Shown: positions 8,270-20,597, counted from the stretch's first letter. The stretch is 47,960 nt of DNA from Smithella sp. SCADC (GCA_000747625.2 JQDQ01000180.1:1-47960); one strand, 5' to 3'. Program-made: numbers and translations. The notes: a model not told the origin generated them from the letters alone.

Positions 8270-11119
8270 ATGGATTTTGAAGACTTGTTTGAAAAATATC
8301 AGGAATTGCTCGCCGAAAATAAAAAGCTGAGAGAAGAGAATGAAGAACTGAAAGCAAGGTTCGGGCTGTATGAGAGTCACTGCCAAAATAGAATAGAACA
8401 AGAGGTTGCAACCCCTTGTTCTATTACCACTTCCTCAGATAAGATCACCTTGTTTATGTCTCTGTTTAAAGGACGCAATGATGTGTATGCCAAAAGATGG
8501 CAGAGCAAGGATGGCCGCTCTGGTTATGCGCCTGTTTGTCTGAATGAATGGAAATCAGGTCTCTGCCGAAAACCGGCGGTTAAATGTTTCGACTGCCCGC
8601 ATAAGTCTTATGATGTTTTAGATGAAAAAGTCATTGAGGCACATTTAAGAGGCGATATCGTTGCCGGCATATATCCTATGTGCCATGATGATATGTGCCA
8701 CATTCTGGTAATTGATTTTGATGATGACGGCTGGCAAAAAGATATTTCTACAGTCAGAGAAGTTTGCTCTACCTTTGATGTTCCTATTGCAATCGAGCGT
8801 TCCCGGTCCGGCAACGGAGCTCATGCCTGGTTTTTCTTTGACGACCGGATTACGGCGCATTTAGCCAGAAAGTTCGGATCTTCCTTGCTTACATATTCCA
8901 TGGGAAGAAGACATGAAATAACATTTCAATCCTATGATCGGTTTTTCCCAAGTCAGGACACAATGCCCAAAGGAGGTTTTGGCAACTTGATCGCTCTTCC
9001 GTTACAGAAAAAAGCCAGGGGATGCGGCAACAGTATCTTTATTGATGAAAGATTCAGCCCCTGCGCTGATCAATGGGAGTTTCTATCAAAAATCAGAAAA
9101 TTATCCGAAGATGAAATAGCCGCACTGATACCACGATTATGTAAAGGCAACGAGCTGGGCTCTCTAAAGGAGGCCGATGAAGAACTCGTCAAACCATGGG
9201 AAAAATACCAATTGAAATGGTCAAAAAATGATTTCCCCTCAGAAATAAAGATTGTAAAAGCAAACAAGATCTATATTGAAAAAACAGGTATTTCGCAGAA
9301 GGCATTAAACGTTCTGAAACGGCTGGCAGCATTTAAAAATCCGGAATTTTACAAAGCACAAGCGATGCGCATGCCGGCATATAACAAACCACGGATTATT
9401 TCGTGCGCAGATGAAACGCCAGATTACATCTGCCTGCCAAGAGGCTGTGAAAGTGATGTCAGAAAGGTGCTTGCCGAAGCAGGAGTTGAGGCAACATGGT
9501 CTGATAATACCAATTCAGGCAGGCACATCAAAGTTGAGTTTATCGGGACACTGCGAGAAGAACAGCCGGTGGCTGCGGAAGAGATGTTAAAATATGAGGA
9601 TGGCGTTCTTGCGGCAACCACTGCCTTTGGAAAAACAGTCATTGCCGCAAATCTGATTGCTAAACGAAAAGTAAACACACTGATATTAGTGCACAGACAA
9701 CAACTGCTTTCGCAATGGGCGGCGAGATTGACAGAATTCCTGAAAATTGATGAAGAATTGCCTGTTTTGGCAAAAAAGCGCGGACGAAAAACGCAACAGA
9801 GTTTGATTGGACAGATAGGTGCCGGGAAAAATAACCCCGGCGGTATCATTGATGTTGCGATTATGCAGTCTTTGAGTAGTGGCGGTGAAGTGAAGGAATG
9901 GATAAAAAATTACGGCATGGTGATTGTTGATGAATGCCACCATGTTCCGGCGTTCAGCTTTGAACAAATCCTCAAGAACGTCCATGCAAAATATGTTTAC
10001 GGATTAACAGCCACACCCGCAAGGCGAGACGGTCATCATCCGATTATATTTATGCATTGCGGTCCGGTCAGATACAGCGTGGATGCCAGGAAGCAAGCTG
10101 AAAAAAGGCCTTTTGAACATTATGTTATTCCGAGATTTACCAGTTTTCGTATGCCATTTGAAAAGGATGAAAAGGAAATCTCTATTCAAGAGCTGTATTC
10201 AGAAATCGTTATTAATGAATTCCGCAATCAGTTGATTTCCGATGATGTGATCAGTGCTTTTCAAAATGGCAGAAATTCCCTTGTCCTCACCGAAAGAATC
10301 GCCCATGTCGCGGAGCTGGCCAAAAAATTAAGCGAAAACATACCGGATGTAATCGCTCTTACCGGAGGTATGGGTGCCAAGGAAACGAAAGAGTTATTGA
10401 TAAGAATATCCGAAACGCAAGCGGGCAAGCAATTGACTCTCCTTGCCACTGGTAAATATATCGGCGAGGGATTCGATGAAGCCAGGCTGGATACGCTTTT
10501 TTTAGCGATGCCTATATCATGGAAAGGGACACTGCAACAGTACGCGGGCAGGTTGCACCGGCTGTTTGAGAACAAGAGCGAAGTCCAGATTTATGATTAT
10601 GCTGACATTCATGTCCGAATGCTGGAGAAAATGTACAACAAACGGCTCGCCGGATATGCGTCAATCGGATACAAGGCAAAAACTGGAAGCTTGGCTGATG
10701 AATCTGTGGACATCATATTTGATAGTAATAATTTTCTTCCGGTTTATAAAAATGATTTGATTAATGCCGCGCGGGAAATCCTGATTGTAAGTCCATTTGT
10801 TACGAAAAGACGAGTCCTGCAAATGCTGGAATTGATGAGTGTCGCATTAGATCAGAAGGTCAGGATTACGATTATGACAAGGCCTGCAACAGATTATAAA
10901 GATAAACCGGCGGTGGAGGAAATATTGAACGTGCTGAAAACGGCTGGTGTAAACCTGGTCAGTAAATCCAATATCCATCAAAAATTCGCGATTATTGACC
11001 AAAAAGTTGTATGGTATGGAAGTATTAACCTTTTGAGCTTTGGCCGCGCGGAAGAGAGTATAATGCGGCTTAATAGCTCTAACATTGCCAGTGAGCTGAT
11101 AAGAAACATAGAGTATTAA
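8270..11119 (+). CDS. AEP primase - SF2 helicase - PLD nuclease fusion (TOTE conflict-system type)
   Basis: This 949-residue multidomain protein starts with a short coiled coil (about 3-35). A primase-like domain of the archaeo-eukaryotic primase (AEP) superfamily follows at about 60-290. It has the metal-binding VIDFDDD motif (D149, D151) and the GNGAHAWFFF motif near 180-190. A zinc-like CxxC pair lies before it (WKSGLCRKPAVKCFDCPHKS). Next comes a superfamily 2 helicase: Walker A variant TTAFGKTV near 452, DECHH near 554, then TATPARRDG and the C-terminal QQYAGRLHR motif. Last is a phospholipase-D-type nuclease with HQKFAIID (His about 903), about 15 residues of spacing and a conserved Asn. 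Only one HKD motif is evident. This architecture matches proteins named after the TOTE conflict system, thought to act against foreign DNA. The start ATG 8270 has GAGAAGAGG upstream; a TTG 33 nt earlier lacks one. Confidence 0.85.
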   Translation: MDFEDLFEKYQELLAENKKLREENEELKARFGLYESHCQNRIEQEVATPCSITTSSDKITLFMSLFKGRNDVYAKRWQSKDGRSGYAPVCLNEWKSGLCRKPAVKCFDCPHKSYDVLDEKVIEAHLRGDIVAGIYPMCHDDMCHILVIDFDDDGWQKDISTVREVCSTFDVPIAIERSRSGNGAHAWFFFDDRITAHLARKFGSSLLTYSMGRRHEITFQSYDRFFPSQDTMPKGGFGNLIALPLQKKARGCGNSIFIDERFSPCADQWEFLSKIRKLSEDEIAALIPRLCKGNELGSLKEADEELVKPWEKYQLKWSKNDFPSEIKIVKANKIYIEKTGISQKALNVLKRLAAFKNPEFYKAQAMRMPAYNKPRIISCADETPDYICLPRGCESDVRKVLAEAGVEATWSDNTNSGRHIKVEFIGTLREEQPVAAEEMLKYEDGVLAATTAFGKTVIAANLIAKRKVNTLILVHRQQLLSQWAARLTEFLKIDEELPVLAKKRGRKTQQSLIGQIGAGKNNPGGIIDVAIMQSLSSGGEVKEWIKNYGMVIVDECHHVPAFSFEQILKNVHAKYVYGLTATPARRDGHHPIIFMHCGPVRYSVDARKQAEKRPFEHYVIPRFTSFRMPFEKDEKEISIQELYSEIVINEFRNQLISDDVISAFQNGRNSLVLTERIAHVAELAKKLSENIPDVIALTGGMGAKETKELLIRISETQAGKQLTLLATGKYIGEGFDEARLDTLFLAMPISWKGTLQQYAGRLHRLFENKSEVQIYDYADIHVRMLEKMYNKRLAGYASIGYKAKTGSLADESVDIIFDSNNFLPVYKNDLINAAREILIVSPFVTKRRVLQMLELMSVALDQKVRITIMTRPATDYKDKPAVEEILNVLKTAGVNLVSKSNIHQKFAIIDQKVVWYGSINLLSFGRAEESIMRLNSSNIASELIRNIEY

Positions 11120-11191
11120 TCATCGTTCTAAATATTTGTTTATTGTGCTTTTTTATGAACCGGCGCATTTTGGGAATGTGCCCGATAACGA

Positions 11192-11527
11192 TCACTTTGT
11201 CTTTGTTGAATCTAATTGAGCTTTGGCCTGGGCGAGTTTTTCTTTGTCCAGATAATATTTCCCGTTGTTTGTTTTAATTACCAGACCATCTTCAAGCAGC
11301 AGCTTTAGTGCTTTGGGGCGAATATTTTTGGTGCCTACGCGGAATATATTTTTCCGTTCATCCTGAATTTTCATCGCCCTCGCTTCTTTAAAGGCTCTGG
11401 CTTCTTCCAGTTCGGCGATTATTTTTAAGCAAGTCTTCTGTACAGCTAAACCACCCATGTAAAGAATAAGGACAACAAAGGCAATTAAAGCGGCAACCAG
11501 CAGAATTATTTGTAAATATAAAGGCAT
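11192..11527 (-). CDS. Small membrane-anchored hypothetical protein
   Basis: This 111-residue protein has one N-terminal transmembrane helix (about 5-28). A charged helical segment rich in Glu, Ala and Arg follows (about 36-60). The C-terminal part is compact (NIRPKALKLLLEDGLVIKTNNGKYYLD) and resembles a winged-helix or DprA-like wing by eye only. The start ATG is preceded by AGAGAG. It stands alone, convergent with the primase-helicase gene. I do not recognise a family and assign no function. Confidence 0.6.
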   Translation of the reverse strand: MPLYLQIILLVAALIAFVVLILYMGGLAVQKTCLKIIAELEEARAFKEARAMKIQDERKNIFRVGTKNIRPKALKLLLEDGLVIKTNNGKYYLDKEKLAQAKAQLDSTKTK

Positions 11528-11729
11528 TAAAATCTCTCTAAAATTATTTCCGGTGTCAGTTCATATAATTGATGAGTTGGTTTGTCAATCCCGCTATTCT
11601 GATTCTCACTTTTTTCAAAAGATGAGAATGCGCCATAACGAGCGGGAGGTCGCTTCATTATATTAGCTTTCAGCTTCTACTGGTTGTAGCTCCACTCTAC
11701 AATAATCATGAATTTACGCAATAATTACC

Positions 11730-11758
11730 TTGACTAGCGAATAATACTGCCTTACATT
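11730..11758 (+). promoter_or_regulatory. Candidate sigma-70 promoter for the YjdF-like gene
   Basis: TTGACT at 11730-11735 and TACATT at 11753-11758 are separated by 17 nt, about 65 nt before the GTG start at 11825. The -35 match is good and the -10 is weak. The rest of 11528-11824 shows no gene. Confidence 0.4.
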
Positions 11759-11824
11759 TTTGCACGAAGAAGGTGTGCATTACGATCACACCAGGAAAAG
11801 GATGCATGAAACGGAGATCATGTC

Positions 11825-12565
11825 GTGATTAAAAAAGGTAAAAAGTATCAACAAAGCATTCATGAATATGTACTTTTGACGATTCGATTCCTGCTGATCT
11901 GTTCGGTGATAATTAATGTTGCTTATATAATAATACATTTATTTGATTATAGCCCTGCCACGAGAAGCACTTTGATGAACATCCTGGATAGGAATATAAC
12001 GATAACAACTTGGGCAATTGTAACTTTTGCGGTTACGTTTTTACATGATTATTTTGAAAAAAACAAAAACATACATATCCCGGATATTCTGGAAACCATT
12101 ATAATAATCTTTATCTATGCCTCCATGTTTTTAAGCGTGCTTTTTAATCTGTACGATGACGTATTTTGGTGGGATGTGATATTGCATACCGCTTCAGGAG
12201 TAATTCTTGGCTTTATAGGATTTCTGGCCATATATAAGATTAACGGTAAGTATAGTATGAATATAAGTCCATTATTGGTTGCGGTTTTTGCCTTTACTTT
12301 TTCCATAACGATGGATGTGATTTTTGAAATTTATGAGTTTGCAATGGATGTAATTTTCGGAACGGATATGCAGTCATGGAATTTGCCTGCAACTACGATA
12401 GAACTAGGCAGAACATTTCAGGGAATAGGCTTGCGGGATACGATGTCGGATCTCATATTTGATACTATCGGTGCTTTGTCAATTGCTGTAATATGTTTCT
12501 TTTTATATAAAAATGATAAGAAAAAATCTTTGAAATTGATGCATGAAGTCTTTCCGGATAAATAA
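11825..12565 (+). CDS. YjdF/DUF2238-like integral membrane protein
   Basis: This 246-residue membrane protein has about six hydrophobic helices, near 18-40, 58-74, 86-106, 110-133, 143-170 and 205-228. The pattern HTASGVILGFIGF, then FEIYEFAMDVIFGTDMQ, then GLRDTMSDLIFDTIGA is the hallmark of the DUF2238/YjdF family, whose function is not known to me. The start is GTG 11825 with GGAG 8 nt upstream. The nearby ATG at 11819 is out of frame and hits a stop at once. It is monocistronic and convergent with the acyl-CoA synthetase gene. Confidence 0.75.
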   Translation: MIKKGKKYQQSIHEYVLLTIRFLLICSVIINVAYIIIHLFDYSPATRSTLMNILDRNITITTWAIVTFAVTFLHDYFEKNKNIHIPDILETIIIIFIYASMFLSVLFNLYDDVFWWDVILHTASGVILGFIGFLAIYKINGKYSMNISPLLVAVFAFTFSITMDVIFEIYEFAMDVIFGTDMQSWNLPATTIELGRTFQGIGLRDTMSDLIFDTIGALSIAVICFFLYKNDKKKSLKLMHEVFPDK

Positions 12566-12695
12566 ACAAATATAAAAAGTAATAAGTTCAACGGTCACAA
12601 TCGATATAAATAAGATGCTATGTCGGGCATCCACGCCAGAAAAATACTGAGCACCTGTCATCCCTCTCGGGAAAAAGAAAACAAAGTTTTTAAGC

Positions 12696-14168
12696 TTATC
12701 GGCGGTAACGATAATACCTGGAAATCGAGGCAACGGCATTGAACGCATTTTTCACGCTGTCAAAAACCGGCATTCCCGCTTCGGTAAACAGGCGGCGGGT
12801 TTCCCTGTTGACTTCTTCAATCTCAAGGTCATCTTCGTCCCGCCTGATATTTGGCAAAATAAGCATTACCGGTTTCTTTCCGATGTCCATTGCTTCGCGG
12901 CAAACTTTCGCCAGTTCTTTGTACGGGGTAATCTCCCCTAGTTTGACGTTGCCCAGGTTCAACTGCAGTGCTTTGTAGTGATACAAAAGTTGGATGACGA
13001 TGTGAAAGTCAATATTTTCGTCCTGAGAAGCATAAAGAAGAATCTCCCTGATGTACTTAGGACTGACATAAGGATTGGCTATGTCTACAGGATTGGTCGC
13101 GCTTGAACCGGGCTTGGGCAGAACTTCCAGAATTGCCTCCTGCAAATCCTTTCTGAGGCTCGGCACTTTGATTCCATAGGGCTCTGCCGTATCCGCTGCC
13201 GCTATCCCCAACGCACCGCCACCGCCCATAACGGCACAGCCTTTATATTCCCGTGGTGGAAGCAGTGAAAAAGTCAGTGCAACATCACTCATTTCTTCAA
13301 GATTTTCAACCTGAGTCACATGACATTGCCTAAGCGCGGCTTCCCAGATAGCCTTGTTTCCACCGAGTGAAGCTGTATGACTCGCGGCCGCTCTGCTTCC
13401 AGATTCCGACAAACCTCCCTTAATTATGATGACGGGCTTCTCCGCGGCTACTTCCTTTAGAGCAGTAAAAAAATCACGGCCATCGGCAACGCCTTCGATG
13501 TACACACAGATTACTCTTGTTTCAGGATCATGACGAAGATAGCGAAGCATCTCCGTTTCCCTGAGATCGCAACCGTTTCCAAAGCTGATAATTTTGGAAA
13601 AATGTATTCCTCTCCATTTTCCAATATAGCCGAAATCTACGGAAAGACCGCCGCTCTGAGAAAGCAACGCAACACTTCCCGGTTTTCGCGAAAGGTCAGG
13701 ACCGGGAAGCATGGTAAGTCCTGATTTAGGACAATATATTCCGAAACAATTCGGACCGATGAGCCTGATTCCTTTTTTAGCTATCGTCTTTAGCTCTTCT
13801 TCCAGCGCTATGCCTTCCGGTGTACCTGTTTCACTGAAACCCGAGGAAAGAATTTCAGCACCCACCACTCCCTTCGACCGGCAGGCTTCCAATGCTGAAG
13901 GAACCAGATGCGCCGGCACGGCAATAATGGCAAAATCTATTTTGTCGGGGATGGCCTCTATGGAAGAATAAATTTTCATTCCTTCAATGGAACCGCCTCG
14001 CTTATTAACAGGATACAATTTGCCCTCATAGCCAATGGAACGATGTGAAATAAAAATGCTGCGACCGAAACCGAGTCCCTCGGAAGAAACCCCGATTATC
14101 GCAATGCTCTTCGGATCGAATATTCTGTCAATATCTGCAAATTCTTGTAAGATATTTTCTGTTGCCAA
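12696..14168 (-). CDS. ADP-forming acyl-CoA synthetase alpha-type subunit (CoA-binding protein)
   Basis: This protein is related to the alpha subunit of NDP-forming acyl-CoA synthetases, which make ATP from acyl-CoA in anaerobes. An N-terminal CoA-binding Rossmann domain (FDPKSIAIIGVSS) is followed by GPNCFGIYCP and two succinyl-CoA-ligase-like domains. The loop AAASHTASLGG holds the candidate phosphohistidine (H264). No ATP-grasp beta domain is fused or adjacent, so a partner is needed from elsewhere, or the protein acts differently. The start is the TTG at 14166-14168, about 5 nt after GGAGGAGG. An earlier in-frame start at 14213 would bury that ribosome site inside the coding sequence. From TTG the length is 490 residues. 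Confidence 0.85.
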   Translation of the reverse strand: MATENILQEFADIDRIFDPKSIAIIGVSSEGLGFGRSIFISHRSIGYEGKLYPVNKRGGSIEGMKIYSSIEAIPDKIDFAIIAVPAHLVPSALEACRSKGVVGAEILSSGFSETGTPEGIALEEELKTIAKKGIRLIGPNCFGIYCPKSGLTMLPGPDLSRKPGSVALLSQSGGLSVDFGYIGKWRGIHFSKIISFGNGCDLRETEMLRYLRHDPETRVICVYIEGVADGRDFFTALKEVAAEKPVIIIKGGLSESGSRAAASHTASLGGNKAIWEAALRQCHVTQVENLEEMSDVALTFSLLPPREYKGCAVMGGGGALGIAAADTAEPYGIKVPSLRKDLQEAILEVLPKPGSSATNPVDIANPYVSPKYIREILLYASQDENIDFHIVIQLLYHYKALQLNLGNVKLGEITPYKELAKVCREAMDIGKKPVMLILPNIRRDEDDLEIEEVNRETRRLFTEAGMPVFDSVKNAFNAVASISRYYRYRR

Positions 14169-14347
14169 AAATCCTCCTCCTGCTTTTTGATAGAGGTTAA
14201 TGGTCAATACCACATTCCGGCAAAACGGGCAAAGATTTGATAACTTTCTCCTTTTAAGAAAAAACAGGCTATGCTATTTTAATACCCTAAGTTACATTAG
14301 AGTGAAAATCGTAATTATTTCATTAAAGGTATAAGCGGAACTGATTA

Positions 14348-15151
14348 ATGAATAAAAAATACGTTCATGGTTATGACCAGAGAGAAAATATAAGATTGCA
14401 GGATCAGGCATCTACGCTGGTTGAGTTGCTGCACTCAGACACTTTTTATCCGGCGGGAAGCCATGTTTTAGAAGCCGGTTGCGGCGTTGGAGCGCAAACG
14501 GTTACGCTGGCAAAAAACAGTCCTGATGCCTTGATTACTTCTGTCGATATATCCGAGACCTCTCTTGCCGAAGCCAGAAAAAAAGTGGCGGCGGCGGGCT
14601 TGACTAATGTTTTCTTTGAGCAGGCGGATATTTTTAATTTGCCCTATGTAGAGAACTCCTTTGATCACATTTTTGTTTGTTTTGTGCTGGAACATCTCGC
14701 CCGCCCGGTCAAGGCACTGAAAGAATTGAAAGATTATTTGAGAGAAGGCGGTACGATTACAGTCATCGAAGGGGATCATGGCTCGGTCTATTTTTATCCG
14801 AAAAGCGAGGCGGCGCAAAAAGCAATCCTGTGTCTGGTTGAACTGCAACGGCGGGCTGACGGCAACGCCATGATAGGAAGAGAGTTGTATCCGCTGTTGA
14901 CTCAAGCCGGTTTTAAGCCGGTTCATGTTTCTCCGCGAATGGTGTATGTTGATTCCAGTAAACCTGAACTTGTGGAAGGATTCACAAAAAAAACATTCAC
15001 GGCTATGATTGAAGGAGTGCGTGAGTCGGCAATTAATTCGGGAATAATCGAACAAAGCGTTTTTGACCAGGGCATCCGGGATTTATATCGAACCGCCGAG
15101 GCGGACGGTGTCTTCTGTTACACGTTCTTTAAGGCAACAGGCAGGAAATAA
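14348..15151 (+). CDS. Class I SAM-dependent methyltransferase
   Basis: This 267-residue methyltransferase has a seven-strand Rossmann fold. Motif I VLEAGCGVGAQT lies at about 41-52, the acidic end of strand 2 at SVDIS, and QADIFNLPYVENSFDHIF and VLEHLARP follow. The methyl acceptor cannot be read from sequence; small molecules such as quinones, lipids or arsenite are all possible for this broad group. It starts at ATG 14348, divergent from the acyl-CoA synthetase gene. Directly after its stop comes the remnant of a flavoprotein gene, so the downstream junction is rearranged. Function beyond methyl transfer is unassigned. Confidence 0.85.
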   Translation: MNKKYVHGYDQRENIRLQDQASTLVELLHSDTFYPAGSHVLEAGCGVGAQTVTLAKNSPDALITSVDISETSLAEARKKVAAAGLTNVFFEQADIFNLPYVENSFDHIFVCFVLEHLARPVKALKELKDYLREGGTITVIEGDHGSVYFYPKSEAAQKAILCLVELQRRADGNAMIGRELYPLLTQAGFKPVHVSPRMVYVDSSKPELVEGFTKKTFTAMIEGVRESAINSGIIEQSVFDQGIRDLYRTAEADGVFCYTFFKATGRK

Positions 15152-15152
15152 T

Positions 15153-17557
<2,405 letters not shown>

Positions 17558-17661
17558 TTTTCATATAACCTTCGTCGAGGACTTCGGACAGAGTGGCGAA
17601 AGCAACGGGCATTAAGCTTTCAAAAGTACCAAAGAAATAAATTTTATTCGATGAATTAAAG

Positions 17662-17698
17662 CGAAGGAGGAATTGCTTTTACAAGAATTCCTCCTTCG
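17662..17698. terminator. Bidirectional terminator-like hairpin between katG and rhlE
   Basis: A perfect 13-bp stem, with arms at 17662-17674 and 17686-17698 and an 11-nt loop, lies between two convergent genes. AT-rich flanks on both sides, with only a short T run, suggest it ends transcription from either direction. Confidence 0.55.
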
Positions 17699-17721
17699 TA
17701 ATATTTGGCGATATTTTTTGT

Positions 17722-18996
17722 TTAATGTGCCCACTGACTACGGTTTGAAGAATCAAAAGAACGCCGCTGGGGTCTGTTGTTCATTTTCGATTTGGGAGAA
17801 AAAAGCTTCCTGCCATTATTTGGTTTTCCACCATTGCCTCTGCTGTTACGGCGTGCAGGAGCTCTGTCAACAAGCATGCTGATAGTTAATCCGTCAACAC
17901 TTTGGTACTCAAGCTTTTCTCCCAGCACTTTTTTCAGAGAGTGGGCAAGTCCAAGGTCTTCTCCTGTTACAAACGTAAAGGCATCTCCCGTTTTGTCGGC
18001 GCGTCCAGTCCGGCCGATGCGGTGAGTGTAGGCATCAGTGGTTTCCGGCATATCATAATTGATGACATGTGAAATTCTGGTTACATCAATGCCGCGGGCG
18101 GCTATATCGGTTGCCACCATTATTTCGTAACGGCCGTCCCGGAATCCGTCAAGAGATTGCTGACGTTTCTGCTGCGTTAGATTTCCATGCAGTGAAGTGA
18201 CTTTATATCCCGACTTGTCCAGTTGCAGAGCCACGCTTTTGGCGCGCGATTTTGTCCTTGTAAAAACAAGAACGGAATCCATTTCTGTTTTATCAAGAAT
18301 ATCTTTCAACAGAGCTGTTTTAGTGTCCATTTGTACCGGGTAAAATTTATGGGAAACGGTTTCGACTGGCGCTGAGTGGCCGATTTTAATGTTCACCGGA
18401 TTTATCAATAAATCATTGGCGAGTGAGCGGATGTCCTCGGGCATAGTCGCGGAAAACAGCAATGTCTGACGTTTTGCGGGAAGGTGCTTCACGATTTTTC
18501 TGATGTCCGGCAAAAAGCCCATATCAAACATGTGATCTGCCTCATCGAGGACCAGGACTTCTACCCTGGATAAATCCACGGTGCCGCGGTCGATGTGGTC
18601 CAGTAAGCGGCCCGGACAGGCGGAAATGATCTCCACATTATTTCGCAGCTTATTGATTTGACCATTGATATTTACGCCGCCATAAATGGATGCGCTGCGC
18701 ACATTCGTTCTGCGTCCCAGTTGCCCGATAGCTTTATGGGTCTGCTCGCTTAACTCTCGTGTCGGCGCAATAATCAACGCGCGGACATAACCGCGCGAAC
18801 CCTGCATCAGACGTTGCAGAATCGGCAACACAAAAGCTGCTGTTTTTCCCGTTCCGGTCTGGGCCAGCCCCATAACATCGCGGCCTTCCATAATCGGCGG
18901 GATTGATTGTAATTGGATTGGTGTTGGTACTTTATAGCCAGCCGCTTGCACGCAGGCCATTATTTTCGCGTGTAACTCAAACTTCTCAAAACTCAT
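17722..18996 (-). CDS. rhlE: DEAD-box ATP-dependent RNA helicase, RhlE-like
   Basis: This 424-residue RNA helicase is likely involved in RNA remodelling and ribosome assembly. The Q-motif (FEKFELH...GYKVPTPIQ) precedes motif I AQTGTGKT at 45-52, DEAD at 151-154 and SAT at 182-184. HRIGRTGR is near the end of the second RecA domain. The tail after about 370 is rich in Arg, Asn, Gly and Ser, as in RhlE proteins, and probably binds RNA. The start is ATG with GGAAAA upstream. It is monocistronic and convergent with katG. The gene name rests on architecture; other DEAD-box subfamilies are possible. Confidence 0.92.
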   Translation of the reverse strand: MSFEKFELHAKIMACVQAAGYKVPTPIQLQSIPPIMEGRDVMGLAQTGTGKTAAFVLPILQRLMQGSRGYVRALIIAPTRELSEQTHKAIGQLGRRTNVRSASIYGGVNINGQINKLRNNVEIISACPGRLLDHIDRGTVDLSRVEVLVLDEADHMFDMGFLPDIRKIVKHLPAKRQTLLFSATMPEDIRSLANDLLINPVNIKIGHSAPVETVSHKFYPVQMDTKTALLKDILDKTEMDSVLVFTRTKSRAKSVALQLDKSGYKVTSLHGNLTQQKRQQSLDGFRDGRYEIMVATDIAARGIDVTRISHVINYDMPETTDAYTHRIGRTGRADKTGDAFTFVTGEDLGLAHSLKKVLGEKLEYQSVDGLTISMLVDRAPARRNSRGNGGKPNNGRKLFSPKSKMNNRPQRRSFDSSNRSQWAH

Positions 18997-19253
18997 TTCT
19001 TTCTTTTTTCCTTTTTCTTTCAGTATTTGTGACAGTTGAACCCAGGTCTAGTCGTTGCGGTTGTTGAGAACACACCGCTGTGTGTCATGATTGGGAGCCT
19101 GAAAACAGGCCGCATACATGGCTCTAAAATTGGATTCGGTTACGATTAGCCGGATTTTCCTGCCGAAATTTCTGACGTAGAAAGGATGGGAGGCAAATAA
19201 CTATCGCGATCACTGGTGAGGCTTGTACAGGTATTATTATTAAATAGCAAGGA

Positions 19254-20393
19254 TTATTTATTCAGATATCTTTCCAGGCGATTTAATCCTTCTTTGATGT
19301 TTTCCAGTGAATTGGCGTAGGAGAAGCGCAAAAATCCTTCGCCGCCGCTGCCGAAATCAATGCCGGGCGAGACACCGACTTTTGCCTGTTCGGTAATACG
19401 AAATGCTTCCTTGTAAGAATCTTTGCAAAAACGCCGGGCGTCAGCGAATACATAAAAAGCGCCGGTCGGCTCGACATGGATGACAAAACCCATGTCTTGT
19501 AATCGAGTCAGCATATACCGGCGGCGTTCATCATAAGTATTGACCATTTTAGCCACATCTTTTTTAGCCTTGGTTAAGGCGGCAATCCCGGCCCATTGAA
19601 TAAAGCCGTTAGCGGAGATCATAAAATTCTGATGAATCCGCTGCATCACTTTGGAAAACTCTTTGGGAAAAATGCAGTAACCCAGACGCCATCCGGTCAT
19701 TGCGTATAATTTGGAAAACCCGTTAATAACAAAAGCCTTGTCCGTAAATTCCAAAATGGAGTGAGCGCGATCTTTGTAGACGAGGCCATGATAAATCTCG
19801 TCGGAAATAATATACTGCTTTTCAAATTGCGCGACACTCTGCAATTGGTCCTCCGTCATCACCATGCCGGTGGGATTGGAAGGCGAATTAATCAGAATAG
19901 CTTTTGTTTTTGCAGATAGTTTCTTTTTTATGTCTTTAGGACGGTACTGAAATCCGTCTTCCGGGTAAGTTTTAACTTCTTTAGTTTTGCCGCCGGCCGC
20001 GAGAATAAAGTTCTGATAGCAGGGGTAACGAGGGTTGGAAATAATTACCTCGTCGCCATGATCTAAAATGGCCAGCATCGCGAACAAGAGCGCGGGTGAA
20101 GTTCCCGTGGAGACCAATATCTGATCAGGTGTAATATTAACGCCATATTCTTTAAGATAGAAATCGCAGATGGCTTGTCTTAGTTCCAGAAGACCAAGGG
20201 CGTGAGTATAGCGAATTTTGTTATTGTGTAGAGCCTGGATTGCCGCTCGTGTGATAACTTTCGGTGTGGGGAAATCAGGTTCGCCTACTTCCAGATGGAC
20301 AACATGTTCGCCTTTGCGCTCCAATTCCTCGGTTTTCGCCATGATATCCATGACAATGAAAGATGTAAATGATTCAGCTCTCTTTGAAATCAT
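19254..20393 (-). CDS. PLP-dependent class I/II aminotransferase (aspartate/alanine type)
   Basis: This 379-residue aminotransferase has the fold type I markers: PSNPTG (Asn173), SDEIY (D198, Y201) and the PLP lysine K228 in GFSKLYAMTGWRLGY. A C-terminal Arg in FLRFSYANS should bind the alpha-carboxylate of the substrate. It probably moves amino groups between glutamate and a 2-oxo acid, which fits the glutamate-related genes nearby, but substrate specificity cannot be read with confidence. The start ATG has AAGGA at good spacing. It is divergent from the NifA-like regulator, whose sigma-54 promoter lies in the shared 286-bp gap. Confidence 0.9.
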   Translation of the reverse strand: MISKRAESFTSFIVMDIMAKTEELERKGEHVVHLEVGEPDFPTPKVITRAAIQALHNNKIRYTHALGLLELRQAICDFYLKEYGVNITPDQILVSTGTSPALLFAMLAILDHGDEVIISNPRYPCYQNFILAAGGKTKEVKTYPEDGFQYRPKDIKKKLSAKTKAILINSPSNPTGMVMTEDQLQSVAQFEKQYIISDEIYHGLVYKDRAHSILEFTDKAFVINGFSKLYAMTGWRLGYCIFPKEFSKVMQRIHQNFMISANGFIQWAGIAALTKAKKDVAKMVNTYDERRRYMLTRLQDMGFVIHVEPTGAFYVFADARRFCKDSYKEAFRITEQAKVGVSPGIDFGSGGEGFLRFSYANSLENIKEGLNRLERYLNK

Positions 20394-20581
20394 CTGAATT
20401 CCTTTCCCATTGGTATAGCCTTTCTAAAGAGATTATTAAATTTTTTCAACTAACTTTTGTTATTTTGTCAAAACATAATAAGTAGAGCCTCCGGCTGAAG
20501 AAGTGGTGAAATTGCCGAGTGGAGCTTTACATGGTTTACGAACTTGTACTTTTCGTCATAATTGTCAGAAAAACTCATAAT

Positions 20582-20597
20582 TGGCTTGTTCTTTGCA
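20582..20597 (+). promoter_or_regulatory. Sigma-54 (-24/-12) promoter before the NifA-like gene
   Basis: TGGCTTGTTCTTTGCA has the invariant GG (20583-20584) and GC (20595-20596) exactly 10 nt apart and a TTTGCA -12 half. Transcription would start near 20608, about 70 nt before the ATG. This predicts that the activator is itself under sigma-54 control. Confidence 0.6.

Noticed and set aside
18997-19253. Possible small RNA or gene between rhlE and the aminotransferase
   Set aside because: Only short weak hairpins, no open frame with a ribosome site and no recognisable RNA motif.
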